A DNA stretch of 21,140 nucleotides from Desulfotignum sp. (GCA_021737445.1 JAIPDY010000025.1:1-21140), one strand, 5' to 3'; shown: positions 6,790 to 15,359, counted from the stretch's first letter. The notes: a model not told the origin generated them from the sequence alone. Translations and numbers: made by a program.

Positions 6790-6803
6790 GCACATTTTAT
6801 GCC
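6790..6803 (-). promoter_or_regulatory. Sigma-54 (-24/-12) promoter for the 87-codon gene and DUF1638
   Basis: On the minus strand the sequence reads TGGCATAAAATGTGCAT. It has GG at 6803-6802 and GC at 6791-6790, exactly 10 bases apart, matching TGGCAC-N5-TTGCA closely. Transcription would start near 6778, giving a leader of about 140 nt that contains the long hairpin. Confidence 0.7.
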
Positions 6804-6880
6804 AGACATCTTCAAGGTAATCTTTCAGCTGCTGATGGCGATCACCCGGTTCTTATGAAACCAACGTTTGATACCCAAAA

Positions 6881-6908
6881 AACGTTACTTTTCCAAAACA
6901 GTAACGTT
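6881..6908. promoter_or_regulatory. Perfect inverted repeat, likely activator site between two sigma-54 promoters
   Basis: AACGTTACT-N10-AGTAACGTT is a perfect 9-base inverted repeat. A further AACGTT occurs at 6863-6868. Its centre is about 116 bases upstream of the minus-strand start site and about 163 bases upstream of the plus-strand one, the usual range for sigma-54 enhancer sites. The sigma-54 activator gene at 8906-10297 is the nearest candidate binder; its own predicted promoter also carries TAACGTT (10532-10538). Confidence 0.55.
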
Positions 6909-7031
6909 ATATAACGCCACGCCAACCCTGATTCACATTACGGCTCAGTCATCGTTCACGAACCGTTGCAAACATGCAAACCCCTTGTTTATAGGATATG
7001 AATAACGCGACTGTTTTATTGATTCGCCGGC

Positions 7032-7047
7032 TGGCAAGGAATTTGCT
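7032..7047 (+). promoter_or_regulatory. Sigma-54 (-24/-12) promoter for metV-metF
   Basis: TGGCAAGGAATTTGCT has GG (7033-7034) and GC (7045-7046) exactly 10 bases apart and fits TGGCA-N6-TTGC. Transcription would start near 7058, leaving a leader of about 65 nt before the metV ATG. Confidence 0.75.
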
Positions 7048-7123
7048 TATTTGTACATATTTTTACATTTGGATATGGATACAAGACATTTTTACCGCAA
7101 TCATTTTGTTAAGGAGAAAACCC

Positions 7124-7843
7124 ATGCATGCCACGATCCAGAAACCCATAGATGAAATTATCCGCCATATTCAGCCAAATGAAAGCGTATTTGTGGTTGG
7201 ATGCAACAACTGCGCATGGAAATGCCATTCCGGCGGCGAAGAGGAAACAAAAATGATGGCCAAGCGCCTGTCTGACAGAGGGATTGACGTGGTGGGATAT
7301 ACGGTGCCGGGTCCCCAGGGCATGTCATTGTGCAAGCTGTCAAATACCAGAAAAGTGTTGCATGAAGACTATGCCAATGAGGTTGAAAGGGCTGATTCCT
7401 TCCTGGTTCTGGGATGCGGCCAGGGGGTTCATACCGTTATCGACGCTACGGATGACGGCATGGTGCATCCCGGGTGCGACACCATTTTCGGGGGAGAAAC
7501 CGTATCTGACACAGACATCGAAGAATTCTGTTCCCTTTGCGGTGAGTGCATTATTGAATTTACCGGCGGGTTGTGCCCCATGACCCTGTGCGCCAAGCAA
7601 CTGCTCAACGGTCCCTGCGGAGGGGCGGAAAACGGGCATTGCGAGGTGGATGCTGACCGGCCCTGTGGATGGATTCTGATTTACGAACGACTCAAAAAAC
7701 TCAACCGCACCAGTTTGCTGGATCCCTTTCAACCCCCGAAAAACAATGCCAAATGGGGCCGGCCCCGATCCCTGAGGGTAAGCCCTACCGAGGCAACCTT
7801 TTATGCAAACGGCACTCATATCACGGTCAGCAACCAGGAGTAA
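7124..7843 (+). CDS. metV: MetV, zinc/Fe-S-type partner of methylenetetrahydrofolate reductase
   Basis: A 239-residue cysteine-rich cytoplasmic protein. The C-terminal half carries the MTHFR_C-type signature: EFCSLCGECIIEF at 135-147, LCPMTLCAKQLLNGPCGG at 150-167, GHCEVDADRPCGWILIYERL at 171-190. The N-terminal half has VGCNNCAWKCHSGG at 25-38, another metal-type cysteine cluster. In acetogens and other Wood-Ljungdahl organisms MetV forms a complex with MetF that reduces methylene-THF to methyl-THF. An in-frame ATG lies upstream at 6998, but it precedes the sigma-54 promoter; AAGGAG at 7111-7116 fixes the start at 7124. metF follows 74 nt later. The length is in the family range. Confidence 0.92.
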   Translation: MHATIQKPIDEIIRHIQPNESVFVVGCNNCAWKCHSGGEEETKMMAKRLSDRGIDVVGYTVPGPQGMSLCKLSNTRKVLHEDYANEVERADSFLVLGCGQGVHTVIDATDDGMVHPGCDTIFGGETVSDTDIEEFCSLCGECIIEFTGGLCPMTLCAKQLLNGPCGGAENGHCEVDADRPCGWILIYERLKKLNRTSLLDPFQPPKNNAKWGRPRSLRVSPTEATFYANGTHITVSNQE

Positions 7844-7917
7844 CGCATTGAGCCATTTCTTGAGCTACCCATTGCACATACCCAAATCATAATATAAATA
7901 TTTTTAAGGAGTTTTTT

Positions 7918-8814
7918 ATGAAACTGACGACCTTGTTTGACAAAGGTGCTTTTGTTATCACCGGCGAAGTAGGTCCTATTAAAGGGGCCATCCACAGGGA
8001 CAAAAGCATTGAGCCGGGGTGCGCCATTGAGGCGTTGTCTTTGCAGCAGCATGTGCATGCCGTGAACGTTACCGACAACCAGTCAGCTGTCATGCGCTTA
8101 GGATCCCTGGCAGCCAGTGTGCGCCTTACGGCCGCAGGCATTGAACCGGTGTACCAGCTGACCTGCCGGGACAGGAACCGCCTGGCCCTGCAGTCTGATC
8201 TGCTCACCGCCTATTCCCTGGGCATTGACAATGTCTTGCTGCTGACAGGAGACCATATCCATCTGGGGGATCATAAGGAAGCCAAGCCGGTATTTGACCT
8301 GGATTCTGTCCATCTCATCAAAATGGCAAAAGGGCTGAGTGAAGGGTTCGATATCACCGGTAACTCCATTGAAAACAACATTGACATGGCATTCGGAGCG
8401 GTGGTGAACCCCAATTTTGATCCCCTGGATCTTCAGCTGATGAAAATGAAAAAAAAAATCGATGCCGGGGCAGATTTCTTCCAGACACAGGCCGTGTATG
8501 ATCTGGGTTGTTTTGATCAATTTATTGAAAAAACCCACTCCTTTAACTGCCCTGTCCAGGTGGGTATGGTAGTGTTGAAATCCCCTGAAATGGGCAGGTT
8601 CATGAACAAAAATGTCTCGGGCATCCATGTGCCGGAACACTGGATTAAAGAGATCGGGTCTGTGGACAAAAAAGACCGGAAGAAAAAAGCCGCTGAAATG
8701 GCGGGCCGGTTTTTAAAGCAGGTCAAACCCATGGTACAGGGGGTGCATATCATGCCCCTGGGATGGACCGATATCGTCCCGGACATCCTTGATTATGCGG
8801 GAATAAGCAGATAA
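7918..8814 (+). CDS. metF: Methylenetetrahydrofolate reductase MetF
   Basis: A 298-residue TIM-barrel flavoprotein that interconverts 5,10-methylene-THF and 5-methyl-THF. Family landmarks: ITGEVGPIKG with the catalytic-type Glu17, VNVTDNQSA around 50-57, NVLLLTGDHIHLGD with Asp112 (the R/T-G-D motif that contacts FAD and folate), AVVNPNF at 161-167, and DFFQTQAVYD at 187-196 (the Q-T-Q motif). The ribosome site AAGGAG lies 7 nt before the ATG. As the partner of MetV it belongs to the methyl branch of the Wood-Ljungdahl pathway, used for CO2 fixation or acetate oxidation. The electron donor is not shown by the window. Confidence 0.96.
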   Translation: MKLTTLFDKGAFVITGEVGPIKGAIHRDKSIEPGCAIEALSLQQHVHAVNVTDNQSAVMRLGSLAASVRLTAAGIEPVYQLTCRDRNRLALQSDLLTAYSLGIDNVLLLTGDHIHLGDHKEAKPVFDLDSVHLIKMAKGLSEGFDITGNSIENNIDMAFGAVVNPNFDPLDLQLMKMKKKIDAGADFFQTQAVYDLGCFDQFIEKTHSFNCPVQVGMVVLKSPEMGRFMNKNVSGIHVPEHWIKEIGSVDKKDRKKKAAEMAGRFLKQVKPMVQGVHIMPLGWTDIVPDILDYAGISR

Positions 8815-8905
8815 AAGCATGCGATCTTCGGTTCACCGAGCCTGAAGCGTTACATGCGATGTCCTTGTGTTGCTTCCATTTTTTTCTATGAAGCCTTTTA
8901 TGATT

Positions 8906-10293
<1,388 letters not shown>

Positions 10294-10297
<4 letters not shown>

Positions 10298-10362
10298 AGG
10301 TTGTTTTCTCCATCGGGCTGATTGCCGGTATCAGCCGGCAACAGTGCGCGTGTTTTCGGCAT
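10294..10362 (-). CDS. Possible 22-residue ORF coupled to the PAS activator
   Basis: The ORF starts MPKTRALLPADTG. Its TGA overlaps the activator GTG start (GTGA at 10294-10297), which suits translational coupling. An A-rich AAAAAAAGG stretch precedes the ATG, a mediocre ribosome site. No similarity is recognised. It could equally be untranslated leader. Confidence 0.25.
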
Positions 10363-10377
10363 GCAGCCTTTTTTTCT

Positions 10378-10470
10378 TCAATGATACACCACCCGTTTTC
10401 CCGGGAGGGATTCATGCAGACCCAGGGTTTCCAAAAATTTGGGTAATACTTGAATGATAATTAGGTCCAT
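10378..10470 (-). CDS. Possible 30-residue small protein or leader peptide upstream of the activator
   Basis: The ORF begins MDLIIIQVLPKFLETLG and is preceded by a perfect AGGAGG, 5 nt before the ATG, the strongest ribosome site in this intergenic region. It ends 15 nt before the next small ORF and lies downstream of a predicted sigma-70 promoter (10533-10561). The amphipathic LPKFLETLGLHESLPGK segment looks protein-like. I do not recognise a family. A truncated N-terminus of a lost gene or a regulatory leader peptide are both possible. Confidence 0.4.
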   Translation of the reverse strand: MDLIIIQVLPKFLETLGLHESLPGKRVVYH

Positions 10471-10532
10471 ACAGCCTCCTGAATCACTACAATCTCTGCA
10501 ATTTTGCAAGACCTGTTATTTGCATACCTGGA

Positions 10533-10561
10533 ACGTTAGCACCCGGAAATTTTTTTGTCAA
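10533..10561 (-). promoter_or_regulatory. Possible sigma-70 promoter for the PAS activator
   Basis: On the minus strand TTGACA (10561-10556) is followed after 17 bases by TAACGT (10538-10533), a weak -10. The -10 overlaps TAACGTT, the same hexamer core as the inverted repeat at 6881-6908, so autoregulation is conceivable. Confidence 0.35.
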
Positions 10562-10615
10562 ACACGGCTTCCATACACTCGCTCAAATGGATCCGCCCCC
10601 CTAAAGGACAACAAA

Positions 10616-10738
10616 CCAAATCTTTGACGATTGATAACCGCAAACTGGTTCAGGGGATGCTGTATATTTTGCACCAGCACCCCCTGATTCAGTCTTTTCC
10701 GGATATCAGTCAGCCGGGGCCTTATATCCCATGGGCAG
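10616..10738 (-). repeat. Parent copy of the 123-base repeat: cytochrome 3' end plus downstream hairpin region
   Basis: This 123-base segment is repeated at 5509-5631 with about 13 mismatches. It spans the last 11 codons of the OTR gene (stop at 10706) and 90 bases after it. It lies in its natural context here, with an intact hairpin, so I regard it as the source copy. Confidence 0.85.
10651..10686 (-). terminator. Hairpin after the OTR gene, possible terminator or mRNA 3' end
   Basis: CAGGGGATGCTG-N12-CAGCACCCCCTG forms a 12-base stem (one G-U pair in the minus-strand RNA) with a 12-base loop. It starts 19 nt after the OTR stop codon. No U-run follows on the minus strand, so it is not a textbook intrinsic terminator; protection of the mRNA 3' end is an alternative. 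Confidence 0.5.
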
Positions 10739-12730
10739 CTTCTTGAAACGGCCGCCGTGGATAATGGGATCTCCCTTGTATCCCAAAGCCTTGAAATTAA
10801 TGTAGTCGGTTTTTTCGATCAGATGGTCCACATCCCGTCCCATGGATTTCATATAGGAAAAATCGGTCCCCTTGTGGGCGATGGCCTTGAAATCGATGTC
10901 GCGGTTGTCCTGGTGGCACCGGTTGCAGGTTTGATCGCCTTTGAGGCTTTCATGGCACTGCACACATGACAGGGCCATTTCCGCCGGCATGACCTCATGG
11001 TTCACCCGCCAGTACATCCAGGTTTCCTTCCATTTATAGGCCCCGCTGTAGGGAAGCCCCACTTCTTTCATCCCTGCCTGGAACGCCTTTTCCCAGTCCC
11101 GGTGCTTCCAGAAGGCGGTGGCGTCATCCTTGTCTTTTGGAAACAGATGGGGGACCAGGATATAGTCATGGTCTGCATCCACCGCCTGTATCCCTTTCAT
11201 GATCTTAAAGGCGGTAATCTTTGACAAGGGATCGTGGATGGATCCCACCGGATTGGTCAGGTTGATGACATCGGCGTTCAGGTCCACCTTGTCCCCCATG
11301 AGGACCCGGTCCATGTATCCGGCATACCAGGTATAATCCGGCACACCGGATTCTTCCCATTTGAATTCCCCTTTTTTCCAGTTATAGTCGGGCTGGCCAT
11401 ACTTGTCTTTTTTCACCTCCCGGTTCTTGTCTCCCGCCTTGGACCAGTCCCACCAGGTTTTGGTGGGCTTGCACTTGGCAAACACCGGTGCATGGCAGAC
11501 ATTGCATGCCAGGGTTCTGCTGTGGTCGTTGAGGTGATGATCCAGCAGCCCCCCGCTGTAGTGGGGGGTGTCTGAATGGCATTTTTCACAGGACACCACC
11601 CCTTCAGCCACGGGCACGGATGAGCTTTTACCGGCGATCTGGTGGTTCCGGGTCTTGTGGCATTCCGCACAGTCAAAATCATATCCCCCCATGTGGATAT
11701 CGCAGTTTCTGTCCGGGGTCAGGAGCTGCCGGGACATGTCCGCATGCTTGATGGCATCCCCCCCGCCGCCGTTGAAATGGCAGGCCCCGCAGGTGGCCCG
11801 GCTGGAATGCCCCACATTCTGTGCCACGTGCTTCAGGTCCACATCCTTTTTGGGCATGCCTGCGCCTGGCGGGTCTTTCTTGTAGGTCCCGGTGGTATCA
11901 TGACACACCAGGCAGTCGATTCTGGTCTTATCGGTAAAATCAAATGATGCGTCTTTCCATCCATATCCTGCATGACAGCTTGTGCAACGAGCCTCGTTGC
12001 TGATGGGGCTGATTCAGAAATTGTTCAGGGCTGTGGTCCCTTTGCCGTGCAGAATATCCTTGCGGTGCCCGGTGGTGTAGGGAGACGGTCCCCGCCACAG
12101 CCAGTGGGCGGTTTTGAGCATATCTTCCCCCTGGGTGTCATGGCATTCCAGGCAGGCTTTGGTCACCTGGATAGGATCCGGTTTGTCCGGCAGTTTCACC
12201 AGTTCCTTGTGATCCGGCACATGCGGAAGATGACATCCCGTACAGTCCACCGGTCCTTTTGCTTCTTCCTGATGGCATTCCATGCACTGCTGGTGAAAGG
12301 CCGCCTTGAGCCCGATACGTTCCGGGTGGTCCGGATTGAAACTGTCCTGGTGGCAGGCGGAACACCGGGTGGTTTCCAAAGCGTTTTCATCCTTGGGCCG
12401 GAAATGGTGACATTTGCTGCAGTCGTTCACCAGGGCTGCATGGCGCTTGTGGGCAAACCGCACCGGTTCGTAATGGTCTTCTCTCTGCTTGATGATGGGG
12501 TTGTCCAGCAGAAAATACACCTCTTTCACATCGTCCAGGGACACCCCGGCATCCATCAGACAGATACGCCGGCTGATCCGGCAGTCATCCTGGTATTCCT
12601 TTACGAACGGCACCACCTCTTTGGCCCGTTCTTTGGCCTGTTCCTGGTCCGGAGCCTGCCAGACCTGGGCCGTGCAGACGGCTGCCCACAAAATCATCAG
12701 GCAGACGATTCCTCCCATTTTTTTTATCAT
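10706..12730 (-). CDS. Selenocysteine-containing OTR-family multihaem cytochrome c (13 haem sites), TGA at codon 239
   Basis: The 674-residue periplasmic protein is read through one in-frame TGA (12014-12016, Sec239). A signal peptide (about 1-21, KK then hydrophobic, CTA-Q) leads to a four-haem section (CxxCH starting at 104, 123, 149, 163). The octahaem tetrathionate reductase core follows: CLECH 193, CTSCH 249, CLVCH 273, CGACH 314, CAECH 354, CEKCH 381, CNVCH 409, CVQCH 589. An extra CNRCH lies at 602, and the typical C-terminus FKALGYKGDP follows. OTR relatives read NNFC-I-S where this has NNF-TGA-ISPISNEARCTSCH. After the TGA no usable start exists: the first is a GTG inside CLVCH, with no signal peptide. 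It is coupled to the HybB-like gene (ATGA overlap, AAGGAGG site). OTR enzymes reduce tetrathionate, nitrite and hydroxylamine in vitro; the natural substrate here is unknown. The alternative is a nonsense-mutated pseudogene, made unlikely by the hairpin after the TGA. Confidence 0.87.
11984..12016 (-). promoter_or_regulatory. SECIS-like element directly after the in-frame TGA
   Basis: On the mRNA, 20 bases separate the UGA (12016-12014) from a GGC loop (11993-11991). The loop is closed by a perfect 7-base stem, GCAACGA (12000-11994) with UCGUUGC (11990-11984). Bacterial SECIS elements recognised by SelB have a short stem with G residues at the start of the apical loop at about this distance; in E. 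coli fdhF the GGUC loop begins about 18 bases after the UGA (from memory). The stem lies within codons for the CTSCH haem motif region. Confidence 0.78.
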
Positions 12731-13929
12731 GATCTAACCTCCTTGGATGCCTGCAGTACCGGCAGCCAGGTCACAGTAACGCGATAGATGAACATGAGGG
12801 TGGCAATCAGCCCCAGGGTCACCAGGATCTCGGATACCGCCGGAAAATAGCCGTTTTCGCTCAACGGCGGCTTGAATCCCACGATGAACACGTTGATGCG
12901 GTTGAGCACAACCCCTCCAACAATCAGGGCAGCGGCAAAAAACAATCCCTTTGCAGACTGCCGGACCCGCTGGAACAACAGCATGGCCCAGGGAAGCATC
13001 ACCCCGAACAATACCTCCACAATAAACGCGTTGGTCTGTGTGGTACCCTCCAGAAGATACACCCAGGTACCCCGCACCAACATATCCCCGATTTTGAGTA
13101 CCATGTAGGCGCCCAGAAGATAGATGGTGAACCGGGTCAACGGCGCCAGGATGTGCATTTCAGAATCCAGCTTGAACGCGGATGTGGCCAGGGTGGTCTC
13201 AAACACCACCATGGGATATCCCACGGCAATGGCAGAAGTGAGAAACAGCAGTGGCAGAATGGGGGTGTACCATAAAGGATGCAGCTTGGTGGGGGCCACC
13301 AGCATGAGCGATCCCAGGCTGGACTGGTGCATGCAGGACAATACCACCCCCAGGATGATGAAAATCCACATCACCTTGCCCAGAATTCTGTCCGCTATCT
13401 GTAAAATGGTATCCACCAGGCTGTTCAGTTTCGACAGGATCCCGGGCAGGTTCATCCGGCCCTTGAACTGCTCTGCCACAATGGGCAGAAACTCGATGTA
13501 CAGAACCGTGAGATAGATCATCACACACATGGCCACCTCGAACAGCACGGAGTTGAGATTCCAGTTGAACATGGGTTTCCAGATAGCCCAGGAACGGCCG
13601 ATATCCACCAGCAGTCCGATGACCACAAAGGTGTATCCCAGCACTGCCGTGAGCAGGGCCGGACGGGTCACCGGTTCATAATAGTGGCGGCCGAAAATAT
13701 GGGCCAGGGCTGCGGTGGTGAATCCCCCGGCTGCCAGGGCCACGCCCGTGGCCACATCAATACCCACCCAGATACCCCAGGGCCTTGCATGGGTCAAATT
13801 GGTGACATACCCGATACCGCCGGTGAACCGGGCGATAATGGCCAGGGCACCGGCAAACATGAACACCAGCATCACCAGTACCCCCGGGGTCCACAACGGC
13901 CGGTTCATGGGACCTGCTTTATGTGCCAT
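12727..13929 (-). CDS. HybB/NrfD-type integral membrane quinone-interacting subunit
   Basis: A 400-residue protein with about ten predicted helices, of the HybB branch of the NrfD/PsrC superfamily. It has the family-typical start RPLWTPGVLVMLVFMFAG, then GIGYVTNLTHARPWGIWVGIDVATGVALAAGGF around 38-70, and AAALIVGGVVLNRINVFIVGF around 334-354, all HybB hallmarks. HybB proteins exchange electrons between quinone and a periplasmic Fe-S partner and carry no haem. Its ATG overlaps the HybA-like stop (TGATG) and its stop overlaps the cytochrome start (ATGA), so the three genes are translationally linked. There is no hydrogenase catalytic subunit nearby; the multihaem cytochrome takes that position, so a quinol-to-cytochrome route is the natural reading. 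Confidence 0.93.
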   Translation of the reverse strand: MAHKAGPMNRPLWTPGVLVMLVFMFAGALAIIARFTGGIGYVTNLTHARPWGIWVGIDVATGVALAAGGFTTAALAHIFGRHYYEPVTRPALLTAVLGYTFVVIGLLVDIGRSWAIWKPMFNWNLNSVLFEVAMCVMIYLTVLYIEFLPIVAEQFKGRMNLPGILSKLNSLVDTILQIADRILGKVMWIFIILGVVLSCMHQSSLGSLMLVAPTKLHPLWYTPILPLLFLTSAIAVGYPMVVFETTLATSAFKLDSEMHILAPLTRFTIYLLGAYMVLKIGDMLVRGTWVYLLEGTTQTNAFIVEVLFGVMLPWAMLLFQRVRQSAKGLFFAAALIVGGVVLNRINVFIVGFKPPLSENGYFPAVSEILVTLGLIATLMFIYRVTVTWLPVLQASKEVRS

Positions 13930-14849
13930 CAGGCACCTCCTTTATCTGGACTGGTTGCTTTATGGTCTCCTTTGTTGCACCGGGCCATGAACGCCCCGAG
14001 CACCCCGAAAAGCAGCACCGGGAACCACAGGTAGCTGAACAGCGAATGCTGGATGGTTTCCGACAGTTTCGGGGCCGGGGCATCGGGAAGTTCCGGCAGG
14101 TTCACTGTCTCAAAAGGCACCGATGAAATATACATCCAGGCGGTACCCCCCACCTCTTTTTCCCCGTAAACATGCTGGATATAGATACCAGGATTTTCCT
14201 TCAGGCGTTTTTTTGCCACTGCCAGCAGGGTTTCCCGCCGGCCGAAGGTGATCGTTTCTGTGGGGCAGATGGCGGCACAACCGGGAAGCCCGCCTGTTTC
14301 TTTGATACGCTCCTGGCAGAAGGTACACTTCATCACCCGGGGGGTGACTGGATCAAAATATTCGTAGGCAGGTATTTCAAAGGGACAGGCCACCATGCAG
14401 TACCGGCAGCCGATGCACTTGGTGACATCATACCGCACCGCACCGGTGTCTTCCTTGGTCAGTGCACCCACAATACAGGCGGACACGCATACCGGGTCCT
14501 GGCAGTGCATGCACTGGACCTTGGCATAGGTGGGGACCGGCTTGTCAAAGGCATCCACTTTGCCGGTATAATACCGGTTGATAACGGTAAACGCTGTCTC
14601 ATCCGGCCGCCGGTTTTTTTCAAAAATGGTACACTGACAGTTAACCCGTTCCGGTTCCGGAAGACCGTTGACCTCGGCACAGGCTTCTTCACATTTGCGG
14701 CACCCCACACACCGGGTCAGGTCCACCAGGCAACCGAACGGATCAGGGGGCGCCTTGGTCTGCCATGCATGGGCTGAAGCGGGCCGGACAGCGACTGATG
14801 CCCCGGCAGCACCCATGAACCTGAAAAAATGCCTTCTGGTGATTTGCAT
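13929..14849 (-). CDS. HybA-like periplasmic ferredoxin subunit, Tat-exported, four [4Fe-4S] clusters
   Basis: A 306-residue protein. A twin-arginine signal (TRRHFFRFMGAAGA, residues 4-17) is followed by sixteen cysteines in four cluster motifs: 47/50/53/57, 113/116/121/125, 145/148/151/155 and 175/178/191/195, the last two crossing over in the usual way. One C-terminal helix (about 268-287, YLWFPVLLFGVLGAFMA) anchors it in the membrane, as in HybA. It would pass electrons between the HybB-like protein and the cytochrome. The start has GGAGG 5 nt upstream. The four-cluster arrangement and Tat signal make the assignment firm. The partner is inferred from gene order. Confidence 0.94.
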   Translation of the reverse strand: MQITRRHFFRFMGAAGASVAVRPASAHAWQTKAPPDPFGCLVDLTRCVGCRKCEEACAEVNGLPEPERVNCQCTIFEKNRRPDETAFTVINRYYTGKVDAFDKPVPTYAKVQCMHCQDPVCVSACIVGALTKEDTGAVRYDVTKCIGCRYCMVACPFEIPAYEYFDPVTPRVMKCTFCQERIKETGGLPGCAAICPTETITFGRRETLLAVAKKRLKENPGIYIQHVYGEKEVGGTAWMYISSVPFETVNLPELPDAPAPKLSETIQHSLFSYLWFPVLLFGVLGAFMARCNKGDHKATSPDKGGA

Positions 14850-14894
14850 GTTTCCTCCTTTTTTCGGATCCCTCCACTTTATCTGTTTTTTTGT

Positions 14895-15143
14895 TTACAT
14901 ATCATCATAACGCCTTGGTCCTTTTCTGATACCGATGCAGATGCCGTTCTGTGTCTGCCGCTGGTACAGTATTTCATCATTGGATTTGAGAATGATCATG
15001 GTCAGCTGTTTCACCACGTCCGCATCTGCCAGCACCGCCTCCAGAATATCGCCTGTATCCATGACAGTAAGGCAGGCACTGCATTTGAGCAGATCCATGG
15101 GAGATACCACCCCTTTAAGATCCAGTGTGATTTTTGCCGTCAT
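14895..15143 (-). CDS. TusA/SirA-fold protein lacking the catalytic cysteine
   Basis: An 82-residue protein that starts at the ATG at 15143 (GGAG 5 nt upstream; a longer ORF to 15236 exists but would overlap the sigma-54 promoter). ITLDLKGVVSPMDLLKCSAC matches the N-terminal motif of TusA-family sulfur carriers (LDxxGxxCPxPxL), but the catalytic Cys is Ser14. Two other cysteines, C21 and C24 (KCSAC), sit on the following helix. The rest (GDILEAVLADADVVKQL...IGIRKG) fits the family fold. It is the first gene of the Sec-cytochrome operon. A role in handling a sulfur compound or in maturation is plausible, but catalysis by the usual persulfide mechanism is not. The fold call is by motif pattern only. 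Confidence 0.72.
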   Translation of the reverse strand: MTAKITLDLKGVVSPMDLLKCSACLTVMDTGDILEAVLADADVVKQLTMIILKSNDEILYQRQTQNGICIGIRKGPRRYDDM

Positions 15144-15205
15144 CTCAACTCCAATGATACCCTTTTCTGCCGGCTTCCCGGCACAGGTATACTGGTGCAT
15201 CAAGT

Positions 15206-15221
15206 GCAACCCCCATGCCCG
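15206..15221 (-). promoter_or_regulatory. Sigma-54 (-24/-12) promoter of the TusA-like/HybA/HybB/Sec-cytochrome operon
   Basis: The minus strand reads CGGGCATGGGGGTTGCA. GG (15219-15218) and GC (15207-15206) are exactly 10 bases apart, and GGCATG-N4-TTGCA matches the consensus well. Transcription would start near 15194, about 50 nt before the TusA-like ATG. The divergent neighbour is a sigma-54 activator. Confidence 0.8.
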
Positions 15222-15300
15222 GCTGTTACACAACAAAAAAACACTTTCAACCCGTTGATTTTAAAATACATATTGAAAACCCTTCTGGTTGTTGACCAGG

Positions 15301-15359
15301 ACATATGTTAAATGGTATATAAACACATGTTAAATTTTAACTGTTTTTTTAACATCTGT
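15301..15359. promoter_or_regulatory. Three upstream activator-type sites, ACANATGTTAAA
   Basis: ACATATGTTAAA (15301-15312), ACACATGTTAAA (15323-15334) and, inverted, ACAGATGTTAAA (15359-15348) differ only at the fourth base. The first two are 22 bases apart, about two helical turns. They lie roughly 110-165 bases upstream of the sigma-54 operon start and just upstream of the divergent activator gene, so that activator is the expected binder, with possible autoregulation. GTTAAATTTTAAC (15329-15341) is also a palindrome. Confidence 0.7.

Noticed and set aside
6753..6914. A 53-codon plus-strand ORF with GGAGG before its ATG.
   Set aside because: It overlaps the minus-strand sigma-54 promoter and the inverted repeat, and its sequence has no protein-like pattern; I regard it as chance.
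10555..10746. A plus-strand ORF shared by the two copies of the 123-base repeat (SLTIDNRKL...).
   Set aside because: Differences between the copies fall on all codon positions and change many residues; the segment is better explained as the antisense of the cytochrome tail and its downstream DNA.
12014..12016. Reading the TGA as the end of one cytochrome and the start of a second gene.
   Set aside because: The second part has no start codon upstream of its first two haem motifs, no signal peptide and no ribosome site, and both parts together make one OTR core.
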